NCBI GenBank assembly: GCA_018340375.1
Contig: JAFFJZ010000002.1
Span: forward strand, 23,206,001 to 23,270,000
Length of the DNA: 64,000 bases
Direction: 5' to 3'
Source of the DNA: Gonatopus flavifemur
Taxonomy: Eukaryota; Arthropoda; Insecta; Hymenoptera; Dryinidae
The notes below the pieces were generated by a model that was given only the letters and a program-made list of their open reading frames with translations, was not told where the DNA came from and did no database searches. The position numbers and the translations under genes are program-made. This document shows, piece by piece, positions 47,340 through 59,939 of this stretch. The stretch's first letter is position 1; every line of letters begins with the position of its first letter.

Positions 47340-49794
47340 CGGAGAAAGTATGGTAAGCTGCGCACGCAACCATAACCTCTCCTATCTTCACAAGTTCGTA
47401 TGAGTTTGGTTGTAGTACCAGTTCACTCAATAAATGAATTGAAATGAATATTCTACAAGTATTGTGGCGTCTGTTTACGGTTTTCGCGTGTTATCAAGAA
47501 ACATTTTTAATACCTTTTCATGTGTCCGAACTATTAAGTAAATCATGTGTGAATTATGGATGATGCAAAAAAGGAGAGGAAACGCATGTAATCTCGCTTA
47601 CGTGTACAAAGATTTCGAAAAATTCGTAAACAAAACTCTGGAGATGTGCAAGATCATAAAAGAGACATAGATACAAGTTCTATATCTACGGAGTCTGATT
47701 CAATTCTTGAATCTAATATTTATCGCAATTCAATAAACATGAATTATCTCGAATTGATATATTTATACTTGACTTTATTGTTAACTTCAACAATGCACAA
47801 AGGCTGTTGATGATATACCATTATTTGGAGGTTATGTGCTCGCCACCTTTCACATAAATACTAGATTTTTTTTTGATAATGAAACATTCGATATCCCAAT
47901 AAAAACGTCTGGTATTTTTATGAAGTCAGTTGGGCATTATCTTCAAAATCTATATACGACCTTCATTCTCCACGAATTCTAGAAATTTATAGCACAGAAT
48001 TTTCGTGAACGTACGTCAGAGGCAAATATGGTCATTCCATCTCTAGTCCAAATATGGATAGTCACGTCAGGCTCACATTACACGGCGCGTTACATCCCTC
48101 ATCGGGACCATATGTGGATGCCACATCAGGGCCTAATAGGAAGTCAGGCATTCCACATCACGTCCTTAATGTGGCCCCGATATAAATTTCTGCTTGGGTT
48201 GGTTAACGAAAATTGAATCAAACACGGTGAAATATGCTAGGTCCTATCATTGGTATCTAAGGCTCTATCAACGCTTAGTCAGCTACGGTGGGCCAAGCAT
48301 TGGCCAAGACCAGGCTAACGAGACTTGGCACACCAAGCTTGACTTCAGTCTTGGTATGACTTGCCTGGGTGAAAGATTTCATGTACAAGTATCAGAAATT
48401 GAGTTCCTATCCCATGCATTGGAATTTTTTGGTTGTCGTATATAGGAAAATTTCAATTATTTCTCACAGGGTAGAATATTCGTTGGTGTTTGTCCGTTGT
48501 ATATACGATGACAAATAAAAATTGCCCCATTTCTATTAGATTGGCAAGTGATAGTTTTGCCGCGATCCAAGCTAATCCGAGTTTTGAGCATGAGCTCGGC
48601 TTAGCTCTTGTTTTTGACAAATAGGCTCGGCTCGAAAATCGGATCGATAGATCCACTGCTCGGATCGAAGCTCGGATTGGCTCGAAGATCGTCGAGTTAG
48701 ATCGAAGATCTCACGATCCTACTTCGTTACCATACCAGTACAGGCCCTAAGTTTGAATTCACCTAAAGACATTTAACATTTTTACATCTTCGCTGTTCGA
48801 AAATGATTTAATCCATATAAACTACATAAATAATAACAAAAAAATGTCCAAATAATATAAAACACAATAGACTTATGTAAATAAAGTAAGTTGATTTCCT
48901 GAAACAAACACATCAACTGGAAAAATTGTTTCCCCTTTGGGTGTAGTCAAACTTTTGGCCTGTACTGTATTTCTGAAGCTCTCGAAGTTTAAATATAAAA
49001 CAACGTTTTCTCAAAATTTTTATGACTCGGCAAATCAAATTTCATAAATGTTAGTTGTAAAAACTCCATGAATGCATCTTCCAATGAATAAATAGATAAA
49101 TATATCATCAAATCCATCTTCAGAGGATTGGCGATGAAGAAAAATTCACTATATAAACATTTTTTCTTAATATCGACTCTGCTACTAATTAAACATTAAA
49201 CACAATATTGTTTCATAAACCGATTCTGACAAATGAAATTTCATGAGATTTGATTAGAGCATTGTCCAAGATTCAATGAGATTTAGCGAGAATCAATGGT
49301 TTCTCTTAACCAGGGTCCTTCGTCTGATAGGAAATTGTCTCAGTCACGATCTAGCTCGTCGATCTCATAGTTCTGGCGTAGCTCGAAACTCGGATCGACT
49401 GAAATTTTTTCAGCTCTGCTCGAACATTGGATCTTTCGAAATTATTGAGATCGGCTCGAAGATCGCGGTAGCACTAGCAAGTGAAGAGCAAATTTCACTA
49501 TTACTGTTAAACAGTGTATAAACTATAAAAAATAATGGGAATTTTGGTGTATACAGCAACTGGAAAATTCCGATCATTGGATGGGAAATCAATTTCCGAT
49601 ATGAAGAATATTTGTATTTGTACCGAATTGTATAAAATTTCTGTCAAGACTTGATAAGTATTTTAGACACAAGATTCGCCCACCTCCAATGAAATCTCCC
49701 ATCAATTTGATTGGAAATTTCGAACTTTATGGAATTTTTACCACTATTTCACAGTACATTTCTGACGAAATGTAGAAAATTCCCAACGCACATG

Positions 49795-50042
49795 TACTCT
49801 CTAAAACTGAATCAGTGGAATTCCCCTGGATTGTGGTTATAAGTATACCACTGCGAATCAGTGAATATTTACTGATTTTTATAGTGAAATATGACTTGTT
49901 GTAATCAGTGAAAATAACATCCAAATGCAGAACCAGTGATTATTCATTGATTATGCAGTGGAATGCAACTCATTGAAATCAATGGTATACATATTTATAG
50001 CTGCGAATCAGTGATATTCCACTGATTTAGGTTTAGAGAGTA
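49795..50042. mobile_element. TACTCTCTAAA-ended inverted-repeat element
   Basis: TACTCTCTAAAACTGAATCAG and TGATTTAGGTTTAGAGAGTA are inverted ends. Internal copies of AATCAGTG recur at least five times. A related but diverged unit lies at about 58,157-58,292. Confidence 0.6.
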
Positions 50043-51698
50043 TTTGTCAATTACTGCACATAGGTTTTTGCTTAGATTTTGTTTACATAAGAATGAATTG
50101 ATGACATATTCAAGTCGCACAAATCAACTCGGTAACCGTATTAGGTTCGTTTTTCATTGCATGTTTTTTACACAGACATAACGTGACGATGTGCGTTGAC
50201 TTGCCATTGCCCACAACGTTGCATCTCTTGTTTTTGCTATGAACGAAAGGTTGTTACACGCTATGGCAAGTTATACTAGATTTTCATGGTATTTAAAGTC
50301 AACTAATTTAATCGTGATTTTGAAAACACACGTTACTTGTATCGTGAAAGATTTCAAATGTGGCAATTATTAAACACATGAGGGAGCATTTTTTACCACC
50401 TTACAACGCACGATTCCAATTCTCTTCACAGAAAAAATGATAAAATGGCAAGAACTTTTGAATGATGGAACATTAAATTCCATTCGTGTTGAACGGAACA
50501 ACCCTTTTAAGAGGTGGTGGTTTCTTCCTGTAAGCGCGAACATTCGATATTCCCCTTCATCAAATTTGCTTTCTCTCTAACTACATAGTAATTTTCATCA
50601 CATTTGTGAGTTTATCTTTCATCATTCACTTCCATTCAATCGAATTAGAATTGAAGAATATTTAACTTTGATGAAAATTATTCTCATCAGTCCAAAGTTG
50701 TCAATTGAGATACAATCCTTCTAAGATAGGTGGAAATACTTTGAACAAAATTACCTACGTTTATTGAGAAATGTGTTTTTTTTTCTGTTTTATCGTTGAA
50801 AAGAATTGCAAGGATTATTCGTTGGATACTGGGTACGCGTCTCGGTTGGTTAAAGCCACTGTCACCGAGCTCGTTCGTGCATAGAACAGGATATTATATC
50901 GCAACTCGATGTCGAATAATAAGATTCTAACCGCAATGACTCGGCCTGTTTTTCCACCGTTTCAGGTCCAGGCAGGGCCACTTGGTGTCATTTGTACGTA
51001 AGGCGGTGTATCTCGCTCTCCTTTACGTACTTACACATGTTTCAGAATTGTGAAGTGTGATTTTTACACTTTGGCTGCGTTGTTATCGAGTCTATTTTAA
51101 ATTAACGTATAATAATAATCACTTCAATCATACGTTGTATTGCAGATAATTTGAAAATTCCTTCCTAACTTTCTCTTATACTTGTTTTTACACTTGAATA
51201 TGGTAAAAAAAGTGGTTCAATACATATATATACGAACGCATCAATTTTGTGGAAGGACAAGTCGGAAGATTGAAGAGCAATTGGATTTTTCGTTCGATGA
51301 CACGAAATGAAATCGGCATTTCCGAGTCCGTAGAGTTATTCCTATCACTACAGATGATACATTTCTTTTTCCCTCGATTTCTCTCACAAGCCTGGTGATA
51401 TGGTAGCGACGGTGGTGGTTCGATATTAGCTGAAGCAAACCGCTCTCAACGAGCGACACGATTATTCGACCGCCCAAGCCACCCAAAGAGGGGTGAGCAA
51501 GAGTAGTCGAGATCTCCCTTGCGCACACACGAACACCCTTACCCTTCTTCTGCTCGTCTTTCCCTTCTTTCCTCCCTTGTTTCCTCTTAATTTTTCATCT
51601 CTTTTTCTCTCTAGGCTGTCCACGTGCCAGGGACTCCGCAACTTGACTGTTCGATCTTTCCTTCTACTTTCTTCTCGTTTGGCTCGCACATGGATTCC

Positions 51699-51731
51699 CT
51701 CTTTTTCTTCTTCTTCTTCTTCCTCTTCTTT
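51699..51731. repeat. (TTC)n simple repeat
   Basis: An almost pure TTC tract with one TTTTTC and one CCTCTTC variant, in a CT-rich island (51,530-51,740). Confidence 0.8.
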
Positions 51732-53735
51732 GCGCTCCAAGCCTTTTCACAGATATAAATCTTATATTTTCGCGTATAAGCGGCCTTTTAATATCACCGC
51801 CCTTGATTTACCGCCATAGACCATGCATCCGTGTATACACATATATGTATATGTGGGTATGGGAACTCCACAATCACCCCTTCCATTCCCTATGACTGTG
51901 ACATTTGTCTTCCAGCGGTGGTGCCGGGACCCGGGCGACTCTCGAGGGTCACACGATTTTCTTCTACTCGAGTATTCTCCATGTTCTTTGATTTAACGCT
52001 CTTACTCATAGCATTTGAATGTCCAGGTCAGAAACGGAGAGATCTAATTTCATAATAAGCCAAGTATTGCGAGGTACAATGATCGTTTCGTTCTTTTTGT
52101 TTTCGCGTATTCGAACGGGTCAGCGATACATCGCTTTCAAACCATTTGAAAAAAAAAAATCGATTCGATATTCTTGTCGATACTGCTGTCAGTTCTCGAA
52201 TAAGCCACAGTTGAAAGTATTATGAAATTCCGTATCGAAATGGAAATTTTTATTTCATTCTCTTTGTATTATGTATTTGGTGACCCTTTCTTAGAATCAG
52301 GTTTTTATTACAGATTTGGAATTTAATCATCATCTGAGTACTGCAAACTGAATAAACAAAACTTGAACCCAACTGATCTCGAACTATTTTAATGCCTGAA
52401 ATTATACGATTTGATTCTCTAATTGAGGCGAAATGCATATCGAGTTCAAGTTTTTATTGCTTTCTACTATGTGGCCTTTTAAAACGTTTAAATATGTGAT
52501 TTCTGGGAAATTGATCTAATTTTCATTACATATTTGAATTATAAAAAGGAAAGAATCTTTGATACTGCAATATATTCTACATTTCTCATCAATTGAGTGA
52601 TTTAATAACTCTTTATTGTTTGTTTTTCGTTATTGTTTTCCGTCACAAAAATATACTTGCACCATATCGCATCTCGTGGCTCACCTTCCTCCTGTATCTT
52701 TTTACTCCACGCATAGTCGTATAAGCTTCCTCCTCTCTATCTCTGTGGGATCTCTGGGGAGCAATAATCGTTTGGAGGTCCGGAAAAATTCTGCGACAGA
52801 AGTTAAACAAAGCTTCGAACGAGGAATGAGAACAAAATAATAAAATAAAAAAAAATGAAAAACATCGAGAATAGAGAGTAGTCAGATCCGTGTATCGTCT
52901 CTTCCCTCTGTGTATGCACAGGGTTCGAACGTAATAAGGGCGACCGACCACCCCTTCCTTTCTACCTCTTTGGTCGGTAGAGTTCCTCTGTTCTCCTGTT
53001 TGAACAAGCCCCATAATTAATACGCGTATTCGCTTCTGCTCTGGGAAACGGAATAGGTACCGGGACGAGAAGAGAGATACGGAACTACCACAGAGATCCC
53101 AGGAACAAATATTTTTAACGTACGCCTAGATATTCACGTTTTCTCTCTTTTAAAGTAGTACTCCTGTATCGTAGTGTATCGTTGTTCTTTGACACCGAAT
53201 GTTTCCTCTTGATCGTGAAATCGCGATTATATTCATCGAATACGTAAAAATGCTGCTTCTAATCCTGATACCTGTCTCGTTTCGCGAGAGATATCTATCT
53301 TTAAGAGCATTATCTGGATAGTCGTCTTTGTCGGTAGGGGATGGCAAAAACCATACGCCCCCTTGTGGTATGTGAAAAATGATGCACAACCCCAATCCTC
53401 CAACCACTCGCTCTCCTCTTACCCGAAAAGTCCCGAAGGAAGAATTCCTTCTTGTCGCTGTCGCTTCTGGTCCACGACCCTGAAGACTATGTCACCAACG
53501 AACCTGCATTATATGGAACGATTAAGTACTTGACAACTTTCTGAAGAATCATTTTTTCCTTTTCCTTGAAAAATATCAATGAAATATAATGGCGTTCATA
53601 TACTCCAGATGGTATACACAATATTTGAACGAAAGGTTTCAACAGTAATTAAGAAAATACGGTTTTATAAACGATGTTGAAGGATAATACAATTGAATCT
53701 CTCAAACAACTTGATATGATATATTGAATAGTCAT

Positions 53736-53924
53736 TTAAATGCAAGTTGCTAATGAATTTTCACAAATGCGTGTAAACAAAACCGACAGTCTGAAAAGAT
53801 CCATATCTTCTTCTCTCACATTCAGTATAATGGCAATTACCTGCGTTAACTCGACATGCTCGTCTGTCGGCAGGTAATTAGTTACACGTATATTCACTTT
53901 CTTATGCATACGCATTTGGCTCAT
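53736..53924 (-). CDS. Small hypothetical minus-strand frame with weak GRIP-like look
   Basis: The 62-residue frame reads MSQMRMHKKVNIRVTNYLP, then TDEHVELTQVIAIILNVREE and DMDLFRL, ending SLATCI. The part L-x-x-V-I-x-x-x-L-N-x-x-x-E-E resembles the core of a GRIP domain, which targets golgins to the trans-Golgi, but the preceding YLKN-like block is not clear. It lies 117 bp before USP48 exon 11, on the other strand. No upstream exon is found. It may be a relic, a tiny gene or a chance frame. Confidence 0.2.
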   Translation of the reverse strand: MSQMRMHKKVNIRVTNYLPTDEHVELTQVIAIILNVREEDMDLFRLSVLFTRICENSLATCI

Positions 53925-54040
53925 TTTTTTGTATCTTGTTCAACGTGTAAGTGAAATATTTATTAACTTAGAGGGGAAATTGACAGTTATCACCCTAATG
54001 AAAAGAATTCATACTTCTTTTTCTCTGTTTTATGTTTCAG

Positions 54041-54148
54041 GTATTCGGAAACTTTCTCGAAAGCACCACCGCCGGGAATACAAAATGTTTCGTTACTCTG
54101 TGAATCTCATAAAGGATTTTTGTATCAGCCTTCCACCAATAATGAACT
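54041..54148 (+). CDS. USP48: USP48 exon 11
   Basis: This exon lies 25.2 kb from exon 10. The acceptor is TTATGTTTCAG|G and the donor is GAACT|GTAAGTAC. Exon 10 ends with CG and this exon starts with G, restoring an Arg codon. The frame reads YSETFSKAPPPGIQ, then NVSLLCESHKGFLYQP. The LLCExHKGFLY block matches the segment that precedes the last DUSP domain in other USP48 proteins, where it reads LLCPHGG. The exon leaves in phase 2 (CT), joining to A of exon 12 to give Leu. A 82-residue frame in another register overlaps it but is not the coding one. Confidence 0.88.
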
Positions 54149-55779
54149 GTAAGTACAATCGTGTGTGCATGGAATGAAAGTATTCTTTTGGCAACAATAA
54201 TAAATGATAATGCGTTACCATGAGTAGCATGATATAACAGATCTCAGTATTGAATGGTCCCATCATCTTACACTTTGAAAAATTTGTTTAAAAATTCCAC
54301 CAAAATTGCATATTTATTACCAATGATTCTTGATGGATCAATTTTTTACAACTGAATCTCTCATACTCCATAAATTCTATTGATTTCAAGTACTTCAGTT
54401 AGTTCTTATGCACGTATTTTTCAATAAATTGAAAATTTCTATGAATCATTCGATGTGAAATGATATTCTGAGGTTTGTTTCAAACATGAAATCTGTGCAG
54501 AAGTTCCTCGAATCTAAAGTATATATTGCTGCTCTTAAATATTTATCTGAAAGATTTAGGAACATCTTGAAAAGACATGGTTACCATACTATAAAGTGAC
54601 TGAGAGTGCGTGACCTCGTGGCACGTCTTTTGGAAACTTCTTCATTCTTTTCTTCTTTCTCTTCTCCTTCTTCTTCTTCTTCTTCTTGTTCCATTCGTTT
54701 CCCCTTTGGAGGTTTTCGTGACGTGATGGATACGCTAAAGTGTCACCCACACGCCCCTAAGGGCCGAGACACCATCCAACGCGACCCTCTGACCATTATG
54801 CTAAACCATTGTCCACTATCTGCTTAAGATAGCGACTCAAGCTCAAGTCGTCTGCCTCCTGCCCTGTCTCCTAACAGGGGTAGCGCGTTAAAAAATCATT
54901 TTTGCCATTTTTCCCTCTTTCACCCTTCATGAACCTCGGCCTTTCGTACATTTGCCTTTTCGATGCCTCGAACTTTCAACGGCCATTTATCGCGTGACAC
55001 ATTCACATATTTCAAGCGCGAATGAAATTTACTGACATCGAACGAGTATGGTATGGCGACTTCTTTTCTATTTCTTCCAAGCGCAGTGTAATTACATTCC
55101 ACTGATAATCTAATTATTTTTATCTGAAAAAATACTTTTTTTCCCTTTCTATTCACATTAAATCATCACAATTAGATTTTTCTATTCTTTTATAGAAATT
55201 TTATTAGGATTGTGTGAAATTAACAAAGGAAAAAGTTATCCTATCCTAAATGCTCTGCATAACAGCTCTGCAATACAATCCGAAATACCCTAAATGCGAT
55301 CGATTCATTGTAAAATACAACCAAAATTAGTTTCCTTTCGGTTAAAAACGAATGCTTTCTTTCGGCTTGATTTTTTATTATTCTATCTCTCTACTTGAAG
55401 AATTTTATTAAATAATATGATTGTACTACATAAATGATTTCATAACCCTGATCGTGTGAACTCAAAATATACTACGGTCTTAATAAGATGAAAAAAAACC
55501 TGTAATAAACAAAAAGATGATATTTTCAACGAAATCAGAAAAAGATCACACAAAATATTATTCATGAATAACGAAAATTGCTTCCATAAAATAACTTATA
55601 ACCAATTCATCAAAGAAATTAGCAATTAACATATTGAAAGAGAGAAATAATTTACTCTTCTGATTGAGAATGGTATAGTTATTCCCTTTCAATCCACGAT
55701 TTCTCTTATTATCCTCTCTCTTCGTTATTTCTTTTTATCTCCCTTCCTTCGATGCAACCCACCATTATTCGAGCGTTAG

Positions 55780-55990
55780 GCAAATACCCAGGAGAGACGA
55801 CAAGCTCGTCCGCGCGTTTTTGCCCTGTGAAAATTCAAATGAGACCGCGTAGCATATTGCGCTGAATCGAAATTAATGTCGCTCAACTAATTATCGGTCG
55901 AGTCATCATCGTCGTAGGTAATACCCCTTTGCGATTGTATAGCATGTCCTTCCGTCTCTCGTGTCACGCGATAATTGTCCATCGTCCTAT
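55780..55990. promoter_or_regulatory. GC-richer island with TAATTA, candidate regulatory element
   Basis: Contains GTCCGCGCGTTTTTGCCC, GAAATTAATGTCGC and CAACTAATTATCGG within 100 bases. It is unrepetitive and differs sharply from the AT-rich flanks. I infer a conserved regulatory element; there is no direct proof. Confidence 0.25.
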
Positions 55991-56611
55991 TGCCTGGAAA
56001 AGAATAATTATTACTCACACTTATTCATAATAAAAATCATATTTTAATACTCGAAGTTTTTTCGAATAAAGGTCTTTCGACTTCTCGTAAAAGAATTCAT
56101 TATAACTTTCAACAATCATCTTTTTTGGTAACAACGTAACAAAGAATGGTATTGAATATTATACGAACCATTAATTCGTTTCAATTAGATACGAGTTGCG
56201 GTTATTGATTAGACTTATAATAATGAGGAATTTGAATAACGATTGATTCGGAGTAATCATTATTATCGTGATTTTATATGCGGATTTCAGTTGAAAACAT
56301 CGCTGTGCTCTTTATATTACATTATAAGGTCATACGGGGTCCTGATTTTATGAGGGTTTTTAGCTATGTATGGAATTTAAGTGTATATTTTGCATTTCCT
56401 CATTTCATCGAGCCGAATTCCAGTCTGTGTCAACTTTGTAAGGAGTATTATGAAGTTTTTTTTTTGTTTGCAATTAGGGGCAGATTAATTTGTATCGAGA
56501 GAAATTGAAAATTCAGTGAAGTATTGAATGCTGAATTGAAAAACAAAAGTGAACAGATCCTTGAATATCGATGGGTCTCTGGCAATCGCTAGGGAATCGA
56601 ACGGGTCGGTA

Positions 56612-56795
56612 CACTGAAAAAAAAAATTCCTCCAGTCGAATAAATGATTATTTGTCCTGTATCAAAGAAATATTTATTAGAATCAACAGAATGTTCTGTG
56701 AAACCAAAATATTTCATTTGAATCGAATGAAAATTCCTTTGATGAAGGACAAATAAACGTTTACTTGACTGGAAAGAAGTTTTTTCTCAGTTTAA
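56612..56795. mobile_element. TA-flanked MITE
   Basis: CACTGAAAAAAAAAATTCC at the left, TTTTTTCTCAGT at the right. Arms share CCAGTCGAATAAATG-like and TTATTTGTCCT/AGGACAAATAA pairs. TA precedes the left end at 56610-56611; the right end is worn. Confidence 0.6.
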
Positions 56796-56814
56796 GGGAC
56801 CACTGTTTACAGTA

Positions 56815-56890
56815 AGAAAAATACTACAACTCCGATGAGAGGGAGAATTCATTCCTATGAAGTGAACGCTTCACTCTCATCGGAGTTGGT
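56815..56890. repeat. Short hairpin, ACTCCGATGAGAG arms
   Basis: CAACTCCGATGAGAGGGAG and CACTCTCATCGGAGTTG pair around a loop of about 30 bases. It could be a tiny MITE or a transcribed hairpin. Confidence 0.5.
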
Positions 56891-57074
56891 ATCTTCGCCG
56901 CTAAAAAATTTTATTCACTTTGGATATCAATTTCCCTTGAAATTCAAATATATGAATTGATTTATCATCCAATTCAAATGCTGAAGTTTGCAATTGAAAT
57001 CGAAAATTCAAAAATTGCTCTAATAATCCTCAGTATTTCAATGAAAAGAAGAGAGAAATGTGGTTTCAAATATG

Positions 57075-57275
57075 ACTACATTTTGTACTAAAGTAGCAAC
57101 ATAAGTGACATAGTATAATTTTTACAACACAATATAGTGACAATTAATGCCTAATGATTTGAAAAATCGTTTAATTTGGCGCAACTTAACATCACAAAGC
57201 ATGGATTTATACTGAACTGTGTTGTACAAATTATACTATGTCACTAATGCTGCTACTTTAGTACAAAATGTAGTA
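57075..57275. mobile_element. CTACATTTTGTACTAAAG foldback
   Basis: ACTACATTTTGTACTAAAGT and ACTTTAGTACAAAATGTAGT are inverted ends. The arms continue through GTGACATAGTATAATTTTTAC and its imperfect inverse, about 60 bases each. Confidence 0.65.
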
Positions 57276-58004
57276 ATATTTAGAGGGTTCCCTTCTCCGT
57301 GTGCACTCATGAATTTTCTAGTAATTGTTCCCGTGAATTATCAATTAATTCTCCCGGTATCTTAGGAAGAATATGATAAATTCAGGTTCATTATAAGATC
57401 AACAGTAATAATAACATGCAACGCACATTTTCATGTGATTTTTGTTCTTGCGAAAATGAAAATTGGCACATTATCCGCCAAAAAGAATAATAAAAATGAT
57501 TTTAAAGTATTTTGTTGACTAATCCAAATTACGAATGAATTACACAGAGAAAAGTTTATATTAAAGTTTATTAGGCACAGTATCGTACCTGTGGGATATA
57601 CTCGATTATAACAATAGTAACCATATCTTTGTATTGTTTGAAATTGATCATGAATTCATCAACTTATATGAAAAATGTTCTCCTATCAATTTTATCCACA
57701 TAATACGTTGGGGCGAACATATTTTCACACCTTAGCTTAAAAAAGCATTTTTTCAGCACAAGAGTGGGCTTAAGAGGATACGAGCTTACCGAGCAGGCAC
57801 GATTTTTCTCGTTGAAATTACTCGAAACTAAATTTCACATTATTTCGTGAATTCAATTTCGAATAATTTGGTGAAGAAAAGATATATGCTCGGTCGATAA
57901 ACTTGTATCCTCTCAAGAATTGATTCAATCCCTTACTACTTGGCCACATATATTTACGTAAAAGTGTCAGTACATACAGAAAACAAGTCACAATGATCAA
58001 CGAT

Positions 58005-58155
58005 CACTGTAAAAATAAAGTCTTAAATTCAGATAATTTCATGGCTGAATCCATAATGCAAACAAATTAAGCCAAAAAAAACAATCCCCGACAGAATGGA
58101 AAAAGCATTGTCTGAAATTAAGATGCAAACAGATTAGGACTTTCTTTTTACAGTG
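58005..58155. mobile_element. CACTGTAAAAA MITE
   Basis: CACTGTAAAAATAAAGTC and GACTTTCTTTTTACAGTG are inverted ends. GATC occurs on both sides of the ACTGTAAA core, a possible 4-bp duplication. AATTAAGCC/GATGCAAACAGATTA motifs repeat inside. Confidence 0.6.
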
Positions 58156-59251
58156 ATCCAACTCTGCAAATTCAAATCAGTGAAATCTCATTATTTCTGC
58201 AGATAAAAGTCAACCACTGGATGGAATCGGTGGAATATCAGTAAACAGTCACTGGAATCAGTGAGATTTCACTGTTTCAAATTCAGAGAGCATGGTGGAA
58301 TTTTGCCTGGAATCATATTTCCACACAGCGATTTGTGATTTATCAATTTTCACTTTTTTAATTTTCATACGGGGAAGCACATGACGCACGCATCTTGACA
58401 ATTCAGATCGAGTTCACATGTTCATCATATTAATTACACGCTGTTCTTTTCCACACATGTGATGATTAATCGTTTGTTAGTTTTTCTAAAATTCATAGAA
58501 GAAATCAAACGTCTAGGGTTGTCGTGTATAAGGAAGTTGGATCTGGCTAATGTACAGTAATATTTATAAACGTTGTTCACTTTGAAAAGTCTATACTTTG
58601 TTTGGGTTTTTATCAACCTAGTTCGACGAGTCTATCGAATTCTATTGCCTCATGAGATTTGATACAAACTTCGCAACAGTAAATAGCCGTTCACAACTAT
58701 TCAAAACTGTTGAAACTCATTGAAACCGATTAAATTAATGAGATTCAATGGGAATTCAACAGGTTTGAATTGTAGCTCAAGTATGTAGCATACAGTGCTT
58801 TTGAGTGATTTGGATTTGGAAAGACATCTGAAACTGTTCATATCTGAGAATTTAAGTCTCTTGAAAGGATTTTGAAAAATAGCAAAGTTGTTGAATTTTG
58901 CTTGTAGAATATGCCTTTGAAATACGATTTACCCGCCTTGGGTCAATCTGTATGTACATATATGTGCAATTGGACAAAAATAATTCATCATGAATACTGT
59001 ACTATACCCTTGTATTTATGTGAAATTAACAACAATCAATGTAGCATTTACATGGGACTTTTTCCCGTGGTGTACTTCACTGAAGAGAAACGATGCAATC
59101 TTTATGCCACAAAGGTTGAGTTTTGATTGAAATCTGAAAACTCGCGAGTGAGGTTCGAGGCTGATCGATTCAGCCGTTTCCGGAAAATCTTGGTGACCTA
59201 CTTTGAAAGCACAATTTTCCAAATCAATTCAGTTTCTAGTTTTGGAGTTTA

Positions 59252-59615
59252 CACTCTTAGAAATTTCTCTGAATGTCATGCATCTTTTAAGCACACTTGT
59301 GAATAAAATTTTCTATTCTTGGCAATTAAATTTCCTTAAACTGAAATTATATTCAGATGTAAGTGAAATGTGAACGAATTAAATATATTTTTTGAATGAA
59401 GAAAATATATTCTTGAATATTTTTAAGAATATATATTCTTGAATGCGGAGCCAAGAGAAATTTTCTTGAATCAAGAAAATATTTTTCTCAATTCAAGAAA
59501 TCTATGCTTGGTTTCAGAAACATTTTCTTGAATCAAGAGAAAGTATTTTTAGAGAAATGAATTTCTTGGAACAATAAAATATATTGTTGATGATAGTAAT
59601 TATTTTTCTCTGTGT
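59252..59615. mobile_element. Degraded TA-flanked inverted-repeat element
   Basis: The left end CACTCTTAGAAATTTCTC follows TA, and the right end reads ATTTTTCTCTGTGTG. Many copies of TTCTTGAATCAAGAAA and related units fill it. Confidence 0.45.
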
Positions 59616-59939
59616 GCATAACTTTTGCTTCCATTGTACGGAATTGACAACCTAATCAGAAATTTCCAACAGTGTAGCAATTCAAAAGTTGATAATGTAG
59701 AGTGAATGATCAGACATGAAGTTCCACATCCTTATAAACTTGAAGGGTAAATGGGAGGACTTTGAGGATGTATCATGAAGAGCAATTTTGCTTTTGATTC
59801 AGAGAACTTTTCTCTGTCAATATTTTTGCATATTCAGTTGAGTATTGGAAAAGAAGGATCGATGAAGCATCTTTTGTTTCTATGAAGCCCGTTGAAGAAG
59901 TATTCTTATATCCAGAAAAAATATATGTATACCCATGTG

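Larger units (their letters stand above)
45570..49650. repeat. Mosaic of nested transposable elements
   Basis: The outer layer is the dispersed repeat seen whole at 36,480-36,965. It is interrupted between about 45,960 and 48,385. The insertion contains AAGCTTGG-rich sequence at 45,990-46,545 and 48,199-48,370, a unit with CCCGAGCAGAAAAATT and TAAATTTCTGCTTGGG ends (47004-48198), and two smaller foldbacks. GATCGAAGCTCGGAT-type sequence at 48,540-48,720 and 49,300-49,480 adds another layer. A short broken frame (MDDAKKERKR then stop, from 47556) could be a relic of an element protein. No intact transposase is visible. Confidence 0.6.
28829..54040. other. Giant intron 10 of USP48 (25.2 kb)
   Basis: Bounded by CATTCG|GTAAGTGC and TTTCAG|GTATTCGG. 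Other introns of this gene are 60-320 bp. AT-rich sequence alternates with GC-richer or CT-rich islands at roughly 29,980-30,330, 30,640-30,760, 33,060-33,260, 34,740-35,130, 38,090-38,240, 40,450-41,160, 43,020-43,920, 50,830-52,060 and 52,640-53,510. Transposon mosaics occupy 35.4-39.1 and 45.6-50.0 kb. I see no full gene inside. Open frames such as 43450-43908 and 51462-52055 are low-complexity and unconvincing. Confidence 0.8.

Noticed and set aside
51462..52225. Several overlapping frames on both strands in a CT-rich island
   Set aside because: Composition-driven runs of Ser, Glu and Lys; no domain and no splice support.
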